NCBI RefSeq assembly: GCF_004353915.1
Contig: NZ_SMRP01000005.1
Coordinates: 225,769-289,768 of the forward strand
Direction: 5' to 3'
Origin: Paraburkholderia silviterrae
Lineage (GTDB): Bacteria > Pseudomonadota > Gammaproteobacteria > Burkholderiales > Burkholderiaceae
Length of the DNA: 64,000 nucleotides
Shown here: piece by piece, positions 54,219 to 64,000 of the stretch
Numbering within the stretch: position 1 is the first letter of the stretch
How the letters are laid out: each line of letters starts with the position of its first letter
Made by a program: the position numbers and the translations under genes
The notes under the pieces: generated by a model
The model's input: only the letters and a program-made list of their open reading frames with translations
Told to the model about the DNA's origin: nothing
The model's database searches: none

Positions 54219-55552
54219 GCGCGCCCGCGCAACGCGTCTTCGAACGCGCTTCGATCCGGAGCGTACAAGCGGACGTCCGCTCGTTCGTGCTCGCAGGCGT
54301 CCTCGCCGTGGTGCTTGCGGGCTGCGGCGGCGGCGGCGGCAGCAACGGCACGGCAGGCGCAACGGTCCCGGCGAGCTCGCCCGCTGCCGCAAGCGCGCCC
54401 GCGGCCTCGGCTCCGGCGAGCTCGCCGACCTCGAGCGGCCCGAGCACGTCGGGCACCGTCCCGCAATCGACGACGCCCAATGTCGTCGCGGTCAGCGTCG
54501 CCGCCACGCCCACCTTGACGCGCAACATGCTCATGGCGAGCGTGACCGTCTGCGTGCCCGGCACGAGCACCTGCGCAACCGTCAACAACGTGCAGGTCGA
54601 CACCGGCTCGCAGGGCCTGCGTCTGCTCGCATCGGCCCTGCCGGCCGGATTCGCCCTGCCCTCGGTGGCCGCCGGCGCGGGCTCGTCGCCCGCGGGCGAA
54701 TGCGCGGCCTTCGGCACCGGCTACACGTGGGGCGCAGTACGCAGCGCCGACGTGCGGCTCGCGGGTGAAGTGGCTCCCGCGCTGCCAATCCAGCTGATCG
54801 CCGACCCGTCCGTGCCGACCACGCCAAGCGTCTGCCAGGGCTTCGGGCTCGCGATGATCAATACCACGGCGCTGCGCTCGAACGGCATCCTCGGTGTCGG
54901 GCCCTTTAACGCCGACTGCGGCGCGGCCTGCGTCAATCAGCCGAATAGTTCGTGGTACTACTCATGCCCTTCCGGCAACTGCACGGCGAGCGCGCAGCCG
55001 CTCGCGCAGCAGGTGAGCAATCCCGTCGCGGCGTTTGCCACCGACAATAACGGCGTCGTGCTCGATCTGCCCGCGGTGCCCGACGCGGGGCAAAGTGCCG
55101 TGAGCGGATCGCTGATATTCGGCATCGGCTCGCAGTCGAACAACGCGCTCGGCGGCGCGACGGTGCTGCGCGCGAACACGGTGACGGGCTTCGTGTCGAC
55201 CACGACCTCGGACGGCTCGGTCTATCCGCTGAGCTATCTGGATAGCGGCTCGAACGGCTTTTTCTTCGCGAACGCGGCACTCACCCGCTGCGGCGCGTGG
55301 TACTGCCCGAGCGCGCCGCTGAGCATCGGCGCGACGATCAAGGGCACGGACGGTGTGAGCACACCGGCCTCGCTCCCGGTCGCCAATGCACAAACGCTGT
55401 TCGCGAGCGGCAACTGGGCGTTCGACAACCTGGCAGGCTACAACGGCAACATGTTCGGCTGGGGATTGCCGTTTTTTTTCGGGCGGCGCATCTATACCGC
55501 CATCGAAGCCCAGGTGACGCCCGCGGGCGCGGGGCCGTATTTCGCGTTCTGA
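54215..55552 (+). CDS. DUF3443 lipoprotein with aspartic-protease-like motifs
   Basis: 445 residues. An N-terminal hydrophobic SFVLAGVLAVVLAGC with a lipobox is followed by a Gly run and a Ser/Ala/Pro-rich linker (residues about 45-90). The main domain is beta-rich, with NNVQVDTGSQGLRLLA and a second YLDSGSNGFFF, plus Cys pairs. The two D-(T/S)-G motifs, about 210 residues apart, mirror the catalytic Asp pair of pepsin-like bilobal proteases. Whether it is an active protease is untested. It overlaps the DUF2844 gene by 4 bp and is presumably coupled to it. There is a Cys-rich insert CGAACVNQPNSSWYYSC. Confidence 0.8.
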   Translation: MSAPAQRVFERASIRSVQADVRSFVLAGVLAVVLAGCGGGGGSNGTAGATVPASSPAAASAPAASAPASSPTSSGPSTSGTVPQSTTPNVVAVSVAATPTLTRNMLMASVTVCVPGTSTCATVNNVQVDTGSQGLRLLASALPAGFALPSVAAGAGSSPAGECAAFGTGYTWGAVRSADVRLAGEVAPALPIQLIADPSVPTTPSVCQGFGLAMINTTALRSNGILGVGPFNADCGAACVNQPNSSWYYSCPSGNCTASAQPLAQQVSNPVAAFATDNNGVVLDLPAVPDAGQSAVSGSLIFGIGSQSNNALGGATVLRANTVTGFVSTTTSDGSVYPLSYLDSGSNGFFFANAALTRCGAWYCPSAPLSIGATIKGTDGVSTPASLPVANAQTLFASGNWAFDNLAGYNGNMFGWGLPFFFGRRIYTAIEAQVTPAGAGPYFAF

Positions 55553-55574
55553 GCCTCGGGCGAGCGGGCGCGGG

Positions 55575-56336
55575 TTACTCGTCGTCGCTGTCGGGCGCGG
55601 GCGTGGTCTTTGCGAGTGCGGCTGGCGAGAGCCAGCGGAACGACGTGAGGCTACCCGTCTTGTCATAGGTGCATTCGGCGGCGGTGGCCGGGCGCGGCGC
55701 CTTGTGCAGGCCCAGCTTCACGGCCAGCACCGCCATCGGCGTGGTGGGCTTGCTTTCCGCGACCGGCGCGGCTGCCGATGCCGCGGATGCCACGGCGGCT
55801 CCGGATGCCGCAGAAGCTGCGGACGCTACAGCGGCTCCGGACGCCGCAGAAGCCGCGGACGCTACCGTTGCTCCGGATGCCGCAGAAGCTGAGGACGCTA
55901 CGGCTGCTCCGGACGCCGCCGGCGCCAGCGTGCCGCGCTGCGCCGCCGAAGCGACCGACGATGCCGACACCGCCGAAGCTCCACGCGCAGCCGAGGCGCC
56001 CGTCGAAGCCGAAGCCCCGGCGGCGCTCGCCGCGCTCACGCCCGTGGCGGCGCCGGTGGAAGCCACAGGCGTGCCGGAGACGGCGGCGACCGCCTCTGGG
56101 CTGAGCACGCCCGATGCCGGCAGCGCGCCGCGAGCGAGCGTGCCTTCGACGACGACACGCTTGCCGCGATACGCCACCGCGGTATGTGTGACGGACAATT
56201 CGCCCAGCGACGCGTTGGCGAGCCGGGTGCGAATTTCATGCTCGCATGCGCTGGGGTTCTGGTACTGCGCGACGCATCCCGCGAGCAGAGTGGCACCGGC
56301 GGCGAGGCCGACGAGGCAGGCTTTCCGTTTGTTCAT
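55575..56336 (-). CDS. Repeat-containing lipoprotein, hypothetical
   Basis: 253 residues. Signal CLVGLAAGATLLAGC with a lipobox Cys21. A short globular stretch (NPSACEHEIRTRLANASLGELSVTHTAVAYRGKRVVVEG) comes next. A 110-residue Ala/Ser/Gly/Val low-complexity segment built of a 12-residue unit follows, then a basic C-terminal domain with LGLHKAPRPATAAECTYDKTGSLTSFRW. The repeats come from a 36-bp tandem array. The outer domains suggest a surface or envelope protein; function unknown. It is convergent with the DUF3443 gene (22-bp gap). Confidence 0.75.
   Translation of the reverse strand: MNKRKACLVGLAAGATLLAGCVAQYQNPSACEHEIRTRLANASLGELSVTHTAVAYRGKRVVVEGTLARGALPASGVLSPEAVAAVSGTPVASTGAATGVSAASAAGASASTGASAARGASAVSASSVASAAQRGTLAPAASGAAVASSASAASGATVASAASAASGAAVASAASAASGAAVASAASAAAPVAESKPTTPMAVLAVKLGLHKAPRPATAAECTYDKTGSLTSFRWLSPAALAKTTPAPDSDDE
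55795..55920. repeat. 36-bp tandem repeat, 3.5 units
   Basis: Units start at 55795, 55831, 55867 and (partial) 55903, each encoding 12 residues of the ASAASGAAV type. In frame, so copy-number change would only alter linker length. Confidence 0.9.
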
Positions 56337-56469
56337 CGCTCTTGTTGCGCTTCTCGCGCGGTTCGGTTTTCAGGCTGCGGCAATTGTAGCGTACAGCCCG
56401 CCAAGACCCGAGGCGCATTGGGTTCTGTGAGCGGCGCTCGCGGGCCGCCCTGGCCTGTTATTATCGCGG

Positions 56470-56485
56470 CTGTATATCCGTACAG
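56470..56485 (+). promoter_or_regulatory. LexA (SOS) box of the FAN1/nuclease-helicase operon
   Basis: CTGTATATCCGTACAG, a perfect CTGT-N8-ACAG match. Its last G is also the first base of the GTG at 56485. A TATTAT at 56459-56464 could be the -10, so the box would cover the transcript start. Confidence 0.85.
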
Positions 56486-58218
56486 TGCCGCGCGTGCTTC
56501 CCGACTCTCCCGATCCGTTTTATTACCTCGCGAACTTCGAGCGCGCGCTCGCCTCGCTCGATGCGCGCTGCGCCGACCTGTTCGACGAAGCCGAGCGGCG
56601 CTTCGTGCAGGGCTTTGGCGCCCTGCCGCGGGCCTCGCGCGCGCTGTTCGTGCGCATGCTCATGCGCAAGGGGCCGCATTTTCGCGCGAGCAAGCTCGAC
56701 TACGCCGAGATTGGCTGTCCGCGCGCGGCGGCGGCTCCCCTCGTGGCGGCGGGCTGGCTGGAGGCCGCGCCCGTGCTTGCGCTCGACGCGCTCGCGGCGC
56801 TCGTCACCAAAGCCGAACTGCAGACGCTCGCCGCACGGCTCGCAGCCTGCACGCAGCCCAATGGCGCTGCCGCGCGCGCCACGCGCGCCGAAACACTCGA
56901 AACCCTGCAGGCCGCCGCACCCGAAGCGCGCGGCTGGTCCGCGTGGTTTCCCGGCTCGGCCGATACCGTGTTCCATCTGGTGGCCGCGCCGCTGTGCGAG
57001 CGGCTCAGGCTAATGTTCTTTGGCAACCTGCGGCAGGACTGGTCCGAGTTCGTGCTGGCCGACCTGGGCGTCTACCGCTACGAACCGGTGCCGCTCGACA
57101 GCGCCTCGCGCGCGTTTCAGCAACGCGCCGATATCGACGCGTATCTCACGCTGCGCGACTGCCGCGAGTCCTTCGACCTCGCTGCGGACGCGGCGAGCGC
57201 CGTCACCGCCCTTGGCGTCGCGCTCGATACGCTCGACGCCATTGCGCCGCGTACCCGGCACAACGACTGGCTGCGCTCGCGTTACGACCGGGTGCGCCAC
57301 GCGGCGGGCCAGGCGGCCGAGCGTCTGGGCGAGCCGGCGCTGGCTTGGCGCGCCTATGCCCACTGCGGTCATCCCGAATCGCGCTACCGGTGCGTGCGCG
57401 TGCTCGAGCAACTCGACCGCCGCGACGAAGCACTCGCGCTCGCCCAGGCCATTGCCGGCGCGCCCGCCAACGAGGAGGAAGCGCAACGCGCGACGCGCAC
57501 GCTCGCACGCCTGCAGCGGCGGCGCGCTACGGCGCAAACGCAAACAACGCCTGACACGCCGGGTTTCGCGAGCACCGAGCTCACGCTCCCCGAAGCCTGT
57601 GCCGGCCTGCGCGTGGAGGAAGCCGCGCGCCGCACGCTCGAGTGTGCCGACGCGCCCGTCTTCTACGTCGAGAACACGCTCATCAACAGTCTTTTCGGCC
57701 TGCTCTGCTGGCCCGCGCTCTTCGCGCCACTGCCGGGCGCGTTCTTCCATCCATTCCAGCGCGGCCCCGCCGACCTGCACGCCAGCGACTTCGTGTCCCG
57801 GCGCGCCGGGCTCTTCGCCGCGTGTCTGGCTGAGTTCGAGACCGGCACGTATCGCGCGACCATCGAGCAGCGTTTTACGCAGAAGTACGGCATCCAGTCG
57901 CCCTACGTCGCGTGGCCCGCGCTCGACGCCGCGCTGCTCGCACTGGCACTCGACTGCTTTCCCGCCGCCGACTTGAAGCTCTGGTTCGAACGCCTGCTGC
58001 GCGAGCCCGGCGCGAACCGTTCGGGCCTGCCCGACCTCGTGCGCTTCTGGCCGCGCGAGCGACGCTACGAGCTGATCGAGGTGAAGGGCCCCGGCGACCG
58101 GCTGCAGGACAACCAGCGCCGCTGGCTCGCCTACTGCGCGGCACACGGCCTGCCCGTGACCGTGCTGCAAGTGCGCTGGGCCGCGCCGGAAAGCACGCCG
58201 GCTGCGCCCACGCCATGA
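56485..58218 (+). CDS. FAN1-type VRR-NUC structure-specific nuclease
   Basis: 577-residue nuclease of the FAN1 family, which in eukaryotes and Pseudomonas unhooks interstrand DNA crosslinks. The N-terminal half is helical and DNA-binding by analogy (FYYLANFERALASLDARCADLFDEAERRF). The C-terminal VRR-NUC domain has the metal triad D517, E532 and K534 in SGLPDLVRFWPRERRYELIEVKGPGDRLQDNQRRWL. The start is GTG 56485, which overlaps the LexA box; GTG 56494 is an alternative. A perfect LexA box lies at the promoter. It overlaps the helicase gene by 4 bp (ATGA), so the two are co-translated and probably cooperate. Confidence 0.92.
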   Translation: MPRVLPDSPDPFYYLANFERALASLDARCADLFDEAERRFVQGFGALPRASRALFVRMLMRKGPHFRASKLDYAEIGCPRAAAAPLVAAGWLEAAPVLALDALAALVTKAELQTLAARLAACTQPNGAAARATRAETLETLQAAAPEARGWSAWFPGSADTVFHLVAAPLCERLRLMFFGNLRQDWSEFVLADLGVYRYEPVPLDSASRAFQQRADIDAYLTLRDCRESFDLAADAASAVTALGVALDTLDAIAPRTRHNDWLRSRYDRVRHAAGQAAERLGEPALAWRAYAHCGHPESRYRCVRVLEQLDRRDEALALAQAIAGAPANEEEAQRATRTLARLQRRRATAQTQTTPDTPGFASTELTLPEACAGLRVEEAARRTLECADAPVFYVENTLINSLFGLLCWPALFAPLPGAFFHPFQRGPADLHASDFVSRRAGLFAACLAEFETGTYRATIEQRFTQKYGIQSPYVAWPALDAALLALALDCFPAADLKLWFERLLREPGANRSGLPDLVRFWPRERRYELIEVKGPGDRLQDNQRRWLAYCAAHGLPVTVLQVRWAAPESTPAAPTP

Positions 58219-60512
58219 GCTACACCGTCGCGGTCCGTACGCTCTGCGAGTTCACCGCGAAACGCGGCGACCTCGATCTGCGCTTCACGCCCTCACCCGA
58301 TGCGAGCGAAGGCCGCGCCGGCCACGCCGCAATCGCCGCACGAAGGCCCACAGGCTACGAAACCGAAATCGCGCTCACCGGCGTATTCGGCACGCTCACC
58401 GTGCGCGGCCGTGCCGACGGCTACGACCCGGCACGCCAGCGGCTCGAAGAGTTCAAGACTTATCGCGGCGATCTGGACGCGATGCGCGAGAATCAGCGCG
58501 CGCTGCACTGGGCGCAATTGCGTGTCTATGGCGCGCTGATGTGCGAGAAGCTCGGCCTCGACGCGCTCGAGCTCGCGCTCGTCTACTACGAGATCGGCTC
58601 GGGACGCGAGACGGCGCTCGTCGAGCACGCGAGCGCGCAGCAATTGCGCGCCGAATTCGAGTCGCAATGTGCGCGCTTCATCGCGTGGGCCGAACAGGAG
58701 AGCGCGCATCGCGCGGCGCGCGACGTGGCGCTCGCGGCATTGCGCCTGCCGCATGCCACGTTCCGCGAGGGCCAGCGCGATCTCGCCGAGGCCGTGTGGC
58801 GCGCGGCCACGCAAGGACGCTGCCTGCTCATCGAGGCGCCCACCGGCATCGGCAAGACCATCGGCACGCTGTTCCCGCAATTGAAGGCCTGCGCGCGCGC
58901 CGGCATCGACAAGGTGCTGTTCTTGAGCGCGAAGAGCCCGGGACGGCAGCTCGCGCTCGACGCGCTCGACACGCTTGCCGCCGCCCAGGTCGATGGCGCA
59001 CCTCGCGACAGCGAGCCTCGCGACGCCGCCCCGCTGCCGCTGCGCGTGCTCGAACTGGTCGCCCGCGACAAAGCCTGCGAGCATCCGGACCTCGCGTGTC
59101 ACGGGCAATCGTGCCCGCTCGCACGCGGCTTCTATGACCGCCTGCCCGCCGCGCGCGCCTCAGCACTCGCGCGCGTGCGGCTCGACCGCGCCGCGCTGCG
59201 CGAGGTCGCACGCGAGCATGCGGTCTGTCCGTACTACCTCGGCCAGGAGCTCGCGCGCTGGAGCGACGTGATCGTCGGCGACTACAACTATTACTTCGAC
59301 GTGAGCGCAATGTTGTTCATGCTCGGCGCGCACAACCAGTGGCGCACGAGCGTGCTCGTGGACGAGGCGCACAATCTGCCCGAACGCGCCCGCGCGATGT
59401 ATTCCGCCGAGCTCGTGCAAACGCGCCTCGACGCCGTGCGGCGCGCCGCGAGCGCGAGCGTGAAGCGCGCGCTGACGCGTCTCGCGCGCCACTGGAACGC
59501 GCAGAACGCCGTGCAGCCGCACGCGTGGCGCGCGAGCGAAACGCTGCCCGAAGGCCTCGTGGCCGCGCTCGGCGACGTGATCGCCGCCATTGGCGAGCAG
59601 CTCGCGCAACCGGCGCCCGTGCGCGACGCCGAGCTCGAACGCTTCTATTTCGACGCGCTGCACTTCGTGCGCATGGCCGAGCGCTTCGACGCGCAATCGA
59701 TCTTCGACGTCACACCGCTTTCCACGCGGGACGCCAGGCGCACGCGCTCGACGCTGTGCATCCGCAACATCGTGCCCGCCGGCGCGCTGCGCGCGCGCAT
59801 GTCGGCGGCCCATAGCGTGACGCTCTTTTCGGCGACGCTCGCGCCCACGCGCTACTACGCCGAGATGCTCGGCTTGCCCGCGAACACGGTGAACGTGGAG
59901 ATTGGCACGCCGTTTCGCGCCGAGCAGCTCGACGTGCGCATCGCGCGCGATATCTCGACGCGCTACAAGGACCGCGAGCGATCGCTCGACGCGCTCGTCG
60001 AGCGCATCGCCAGGCAATACGACGCGCGCCCCGGCAATTACCTGTGTTTCTTCAGCAGCTACGACTACCTCCAGCTCGCCGCCGACGTCTTCGTCGCGCG
60101 GCATCCGCATGTGAGTACATGGATGCAGTCGCGCACGATGGACGAGGCGCAACAGCAGGCCTTCGTCGCGCGCTTTGCGGTGGGTGGCTGCGGGATCGGC
60201 TTTGCGGTGCTCGGCGGGGCCTTCGGCGAAGGCATCGACCTGCCGGGCACGCGCCTCATCGGCACCTTCATCGCGACGCTCGGCATGCCGCAGGTGAACC
60301 CCGTCAACGAGGCGATGCGCGAGCGCATGCAAGCGCTCTACGGCGCCGGATTCGACTACACCTATCTGATCCCCGGACTGCGCAAAGTCGTGCAGGCGGC
60401 GGGCCGCGTGATTCGCACCGAACACGACCACGGCGTCGTGCATCTGCTCGACGACCGCTTCGCGCGGCCGGACGTGCGCGCTCTGCTGCCTGCATGGTGG
60501 CAAATCGGCTAG
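58215..60512 (+). CDS. XPD/DinG-like helicase with N-terminal RecB/Cas4-like nuclease domain
   Basis: 765 residues with two enzymatic parts. Residues 1 to about 170 show a PD-(D/E)xK nuclease pattern: D68 in GRADGYD, E79-F-K81, and a RecB-type QxxxY in WAQLRVYGAL. Next comes an XPD/DinG-like superfamily 2 helicase: Walker A APTGIGKT, a four-Cys iron-sulfur cluster (C...CHGQSCP...VCPYYL), DEAH as LVDEAHNL, SATLAP, and motif VI QAAGRVIRTEHDHG. So it should unwind DNA 5'-3' and may also cut it. Coupled to the FAN1 gene and behind a LexA box, consistent with SOS-induced processing of blocked or crosslinked DNA. Confidence 0.88.
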   Translation: MSYTVAVRTLCEFTAKRGDLDLRFTPSPDASEGRAGHAAIAARRPTGYETEIALTGVFGTLTVRGRADGYDPARQRLEEFKTYRGDLDAMRENQRALHWAQLRVYGALMCEKLGLDALELALVYYEIGSGRETALVEHASAQQLRAEFESQCARFIAWAEQESAHRAARDVALAALRLPHATFREGQRDLAEAVWRAATQGRCLLIEAPTGIGKTIGTLFPQLKACARAGIDKVLFLSAKSPGRQLALDALDTLAAAQVDGAPRDSEPRDAAPLPLRVLELVARDKACEHPDLACHGQSCPLARGFYDRLPAARASALARVRLDRAALREVAREHAVCPYYLGQELARWSDVIVGDYNYYFDVSAMLFMLGAHNQWRTSVLVDEAHNLPERARAMYSAELVQTRLDAVRRAASASVKRALTRLARHWNAQNAVQPHAWRASETLPEGLVAALGDVIAAIGEQLAQPAPVRDAELERFYFDALHFVRMAERFDAQSIFDVTPLSTRDARRTRSTLCIRNIVPAGALRARMSAAHSVTLFSATLAPTRYYAEMLGLPANTVNVEIGTPFRAEQLDVRIARDISTRYKDRERSLDALVERIARQYDARPGNYLCFFSSYDYLQLAADVFVARHPHVSTWMQSRTMDEAQQQAFVARFAVGGCGIGFAVLGGAFGEGIDLPGTRLIGTFIATLGMPQVNPVNEAMRERMQALYGAGFDYTYLIPGLRKVVQAAGRVIRTEHDHGVVHLLDDRFARPDVRALLPAWWQIG

Positions 60513-60551
60513 CGCTTGATAATCAGCATGCCGAATTAACTCGCAGCAAAC

Positions 60552-60580
60552 AAAACCGGCACCGCGACGGTGCCGGTTTC
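60552..60580. terminator. Bidirectional terminator helicase/clp
   Basis: Perfect arms AAACCGGCACCG and CGGTGCCGGTTT around CGA, A-rich on the left and only short T on the right, serving both convergent genes. Confidence 0.85.
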
Positions 60581-60603
60581 CTCACTACATACTCAGGCCA
60601 TAC

Positions 60604-63465
<2,862 letters not shown>

Positions 63466-63810
63466 GGTCGACTTGTCTCCAGTTCGGCGCCGTTGCGCGT
63501 CTTGCGAAACGGCACGGCGCGTCGCGAAGATGCGCCGGAAAAGTGACAGAGCGGCGGCGGACCGCGCAGAAAGCGCGGCGCTGCGCCAGGCGTTGCCGGG
63601 CCGGCGGCATCATGTACTGCAAGCACCGGAGGCACACGACGCAACGATTGTGGCAGGAAAAGTGATGGCACGCTGCAAGCGTGTATCGAGGCGCGTGAAA
63701 TGGCCGGATGCGCGTCAATGTGCGGCCTTATCGCGAGCGTTCACGAGCTTGCGTCACAGTCTTGTCATACGGCTTGTCATACGAAAACCGCCATGCGGCG
63801 CAGAGATTCT
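63466..63810. other. 345-bp gap upstream of clp
   Basis: Contains the clp promoter region. No convincing sigma-32 (CTTGAA/CCCCAT) promoter was found. Apart from the xylulokinase remnant starting at 63811 no gene is supported. Confidence 0.4.
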
Positions 63811-63900
63811 TCAGACGCCAAGGGTGAATACCGGTTCGAGCGCGCGATAGAGCAGCACAGCCTTCACGCCCGATGTGCCGAGATCGATACCGATAACCAT
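63811..63900 (-). pseudogene. Xylulokinase (xylB) remnant, N-terminal plus possible C-terminal stub
   Basis: 29 codons with a strong GGGAGGGG ribosome region. They start MVIGIDLGTSGVKAVLL, the exact ATP-binding P-loop opening of FGGY kinases (about 500 residues), then switch after 17 residues to YRALEPVFTLGV and stop. That ending resembles a kinase C-terminus, so an internal deletion of about 470 codons is likely. No activity is possible. It lies 45 bp downstream of the partial gene at the window edge, as xylB follows a polyol dehydrogenase in many Burkholderiales. Confidence 0.75.
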
Positions 63901-63945
63901 GTCTGCATCCCCTCCCGGTTCGCGTGCGCGTCTTGCGGCGTGCGT

Positions 63946-64000
63946 TCAGCGCTGCGCGTAGATCGCCTGATTGACGACGTTTTCGAGCCGCTCTTGCTGA
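63946..64000 (-). CDS. C-terminus of an unidentified gene (partial)
   Basis: Only the last 17 codons are in view, ending QQERLENVVNQAIYAQR. Too short to assign. Its position upstream of a xylB remnant suggests a sugar or polyol catabolism gene such as a sugar-alcohol dehydrogenase (inference). Confidence 0.45.
   Translation of the reverse strand, partial: QQERLENVVNQAIYAQR

Noticed and set aside
55795..55920. 36-bp repeats considered as a CRISPR array
   Set aside because: Units are contiguous without spacers and encode an in-frame low-complexity peptide.

Overview
This is a high-GC stretch of a betaproteobacterial chromosome, most likely Burkholderiales of the Paraburkholderia/Burkholderia/Caballeronia type. 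The evidence is the protein families (Burkholderia-type BamC, DUF2844/DUF3443 pair, HrpA with a long disordered head, Gcr-family membrane protein), the glnA-glnL-glnG order and the codon usage. Genus is inference. Most of the window is core chromosome with short gaps and clear intrinsic terminators. I saw no insertion sequence, prophage or CRISPR array.

Layout. 1-7 kb: a truncated FixJ-type response regulator, folD, oligopeptidase prlC, an amidohydrolase related to cytosine deaminase, and dinB behind a perfect LexA box. 7-13 kb: an Asp/Glu racemase, a large Gcr-family membrane protein, initiator tRNA-fMet, a PadR regulator divergent from a nitronate monooxygenase across a 32-bp palindrome, and a DsbA-fold isomerase. 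13-21 kb: exonuclease III, a prolyl oligopeptidase, and the nitrogen-control cluster glnA-glnL-glnG with a sigma-54 promoter and NtrC-like sites. 21-32 kb: rhodanese, CinA-like protein, two membrane proteins, a beta-propeller protein, then hrpA and argA, divergent and only 23 bp apart. 32-38.7 kb: yggX, a ProP-like transporter, a phosphodiesterase, a cupin/flavoprotein pair and a GST.

38.7-41.2 kb is the least orthodox part: long non-coding gaps, small orphan secreted or lipoprotein genes, and a tRNA-Leu(UAA) gene split by a 285-nt group I intron. 41-50 kb: LacI-family regulator, MFS and EamA transporters, entericidin, rnk, a TPP riboswitch with thiC, and small lipoproteins. 50-56 kb: lactate permease, bamC, the DUF2844/DUF3443 pair and a repeat-bearing lipoprotein. 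56.4-60.5 kb: a perfect LexA box followed by two overlapping genes, a FAN1-type VRR-NUC nuclease and an XPD/DinG-like helicase with an N-terminal RecB/Cas4-like nuclease domain. The window closes with a ClpC-like ATPase and the remnant of a xylulokinase gene.

Two systems stand out. The first is the group I intron inside the tRNA-Leu(UAA) anticodon, which has recognisable P4, P7 and P9 elements. The second is a LexA-linked DNA-repair set: dinB at 6.8 kb and the FAN1/nuclease-helicase operon at 56.5 kb each carry CTGT-N8-ACAG, which suggests SOS-induced translesion synthesis and crosslink or branched-DNA repair. Coordinates, motifs and palindromes were read directly from the sequence. Family assignments rest on motif recognition without database searches.
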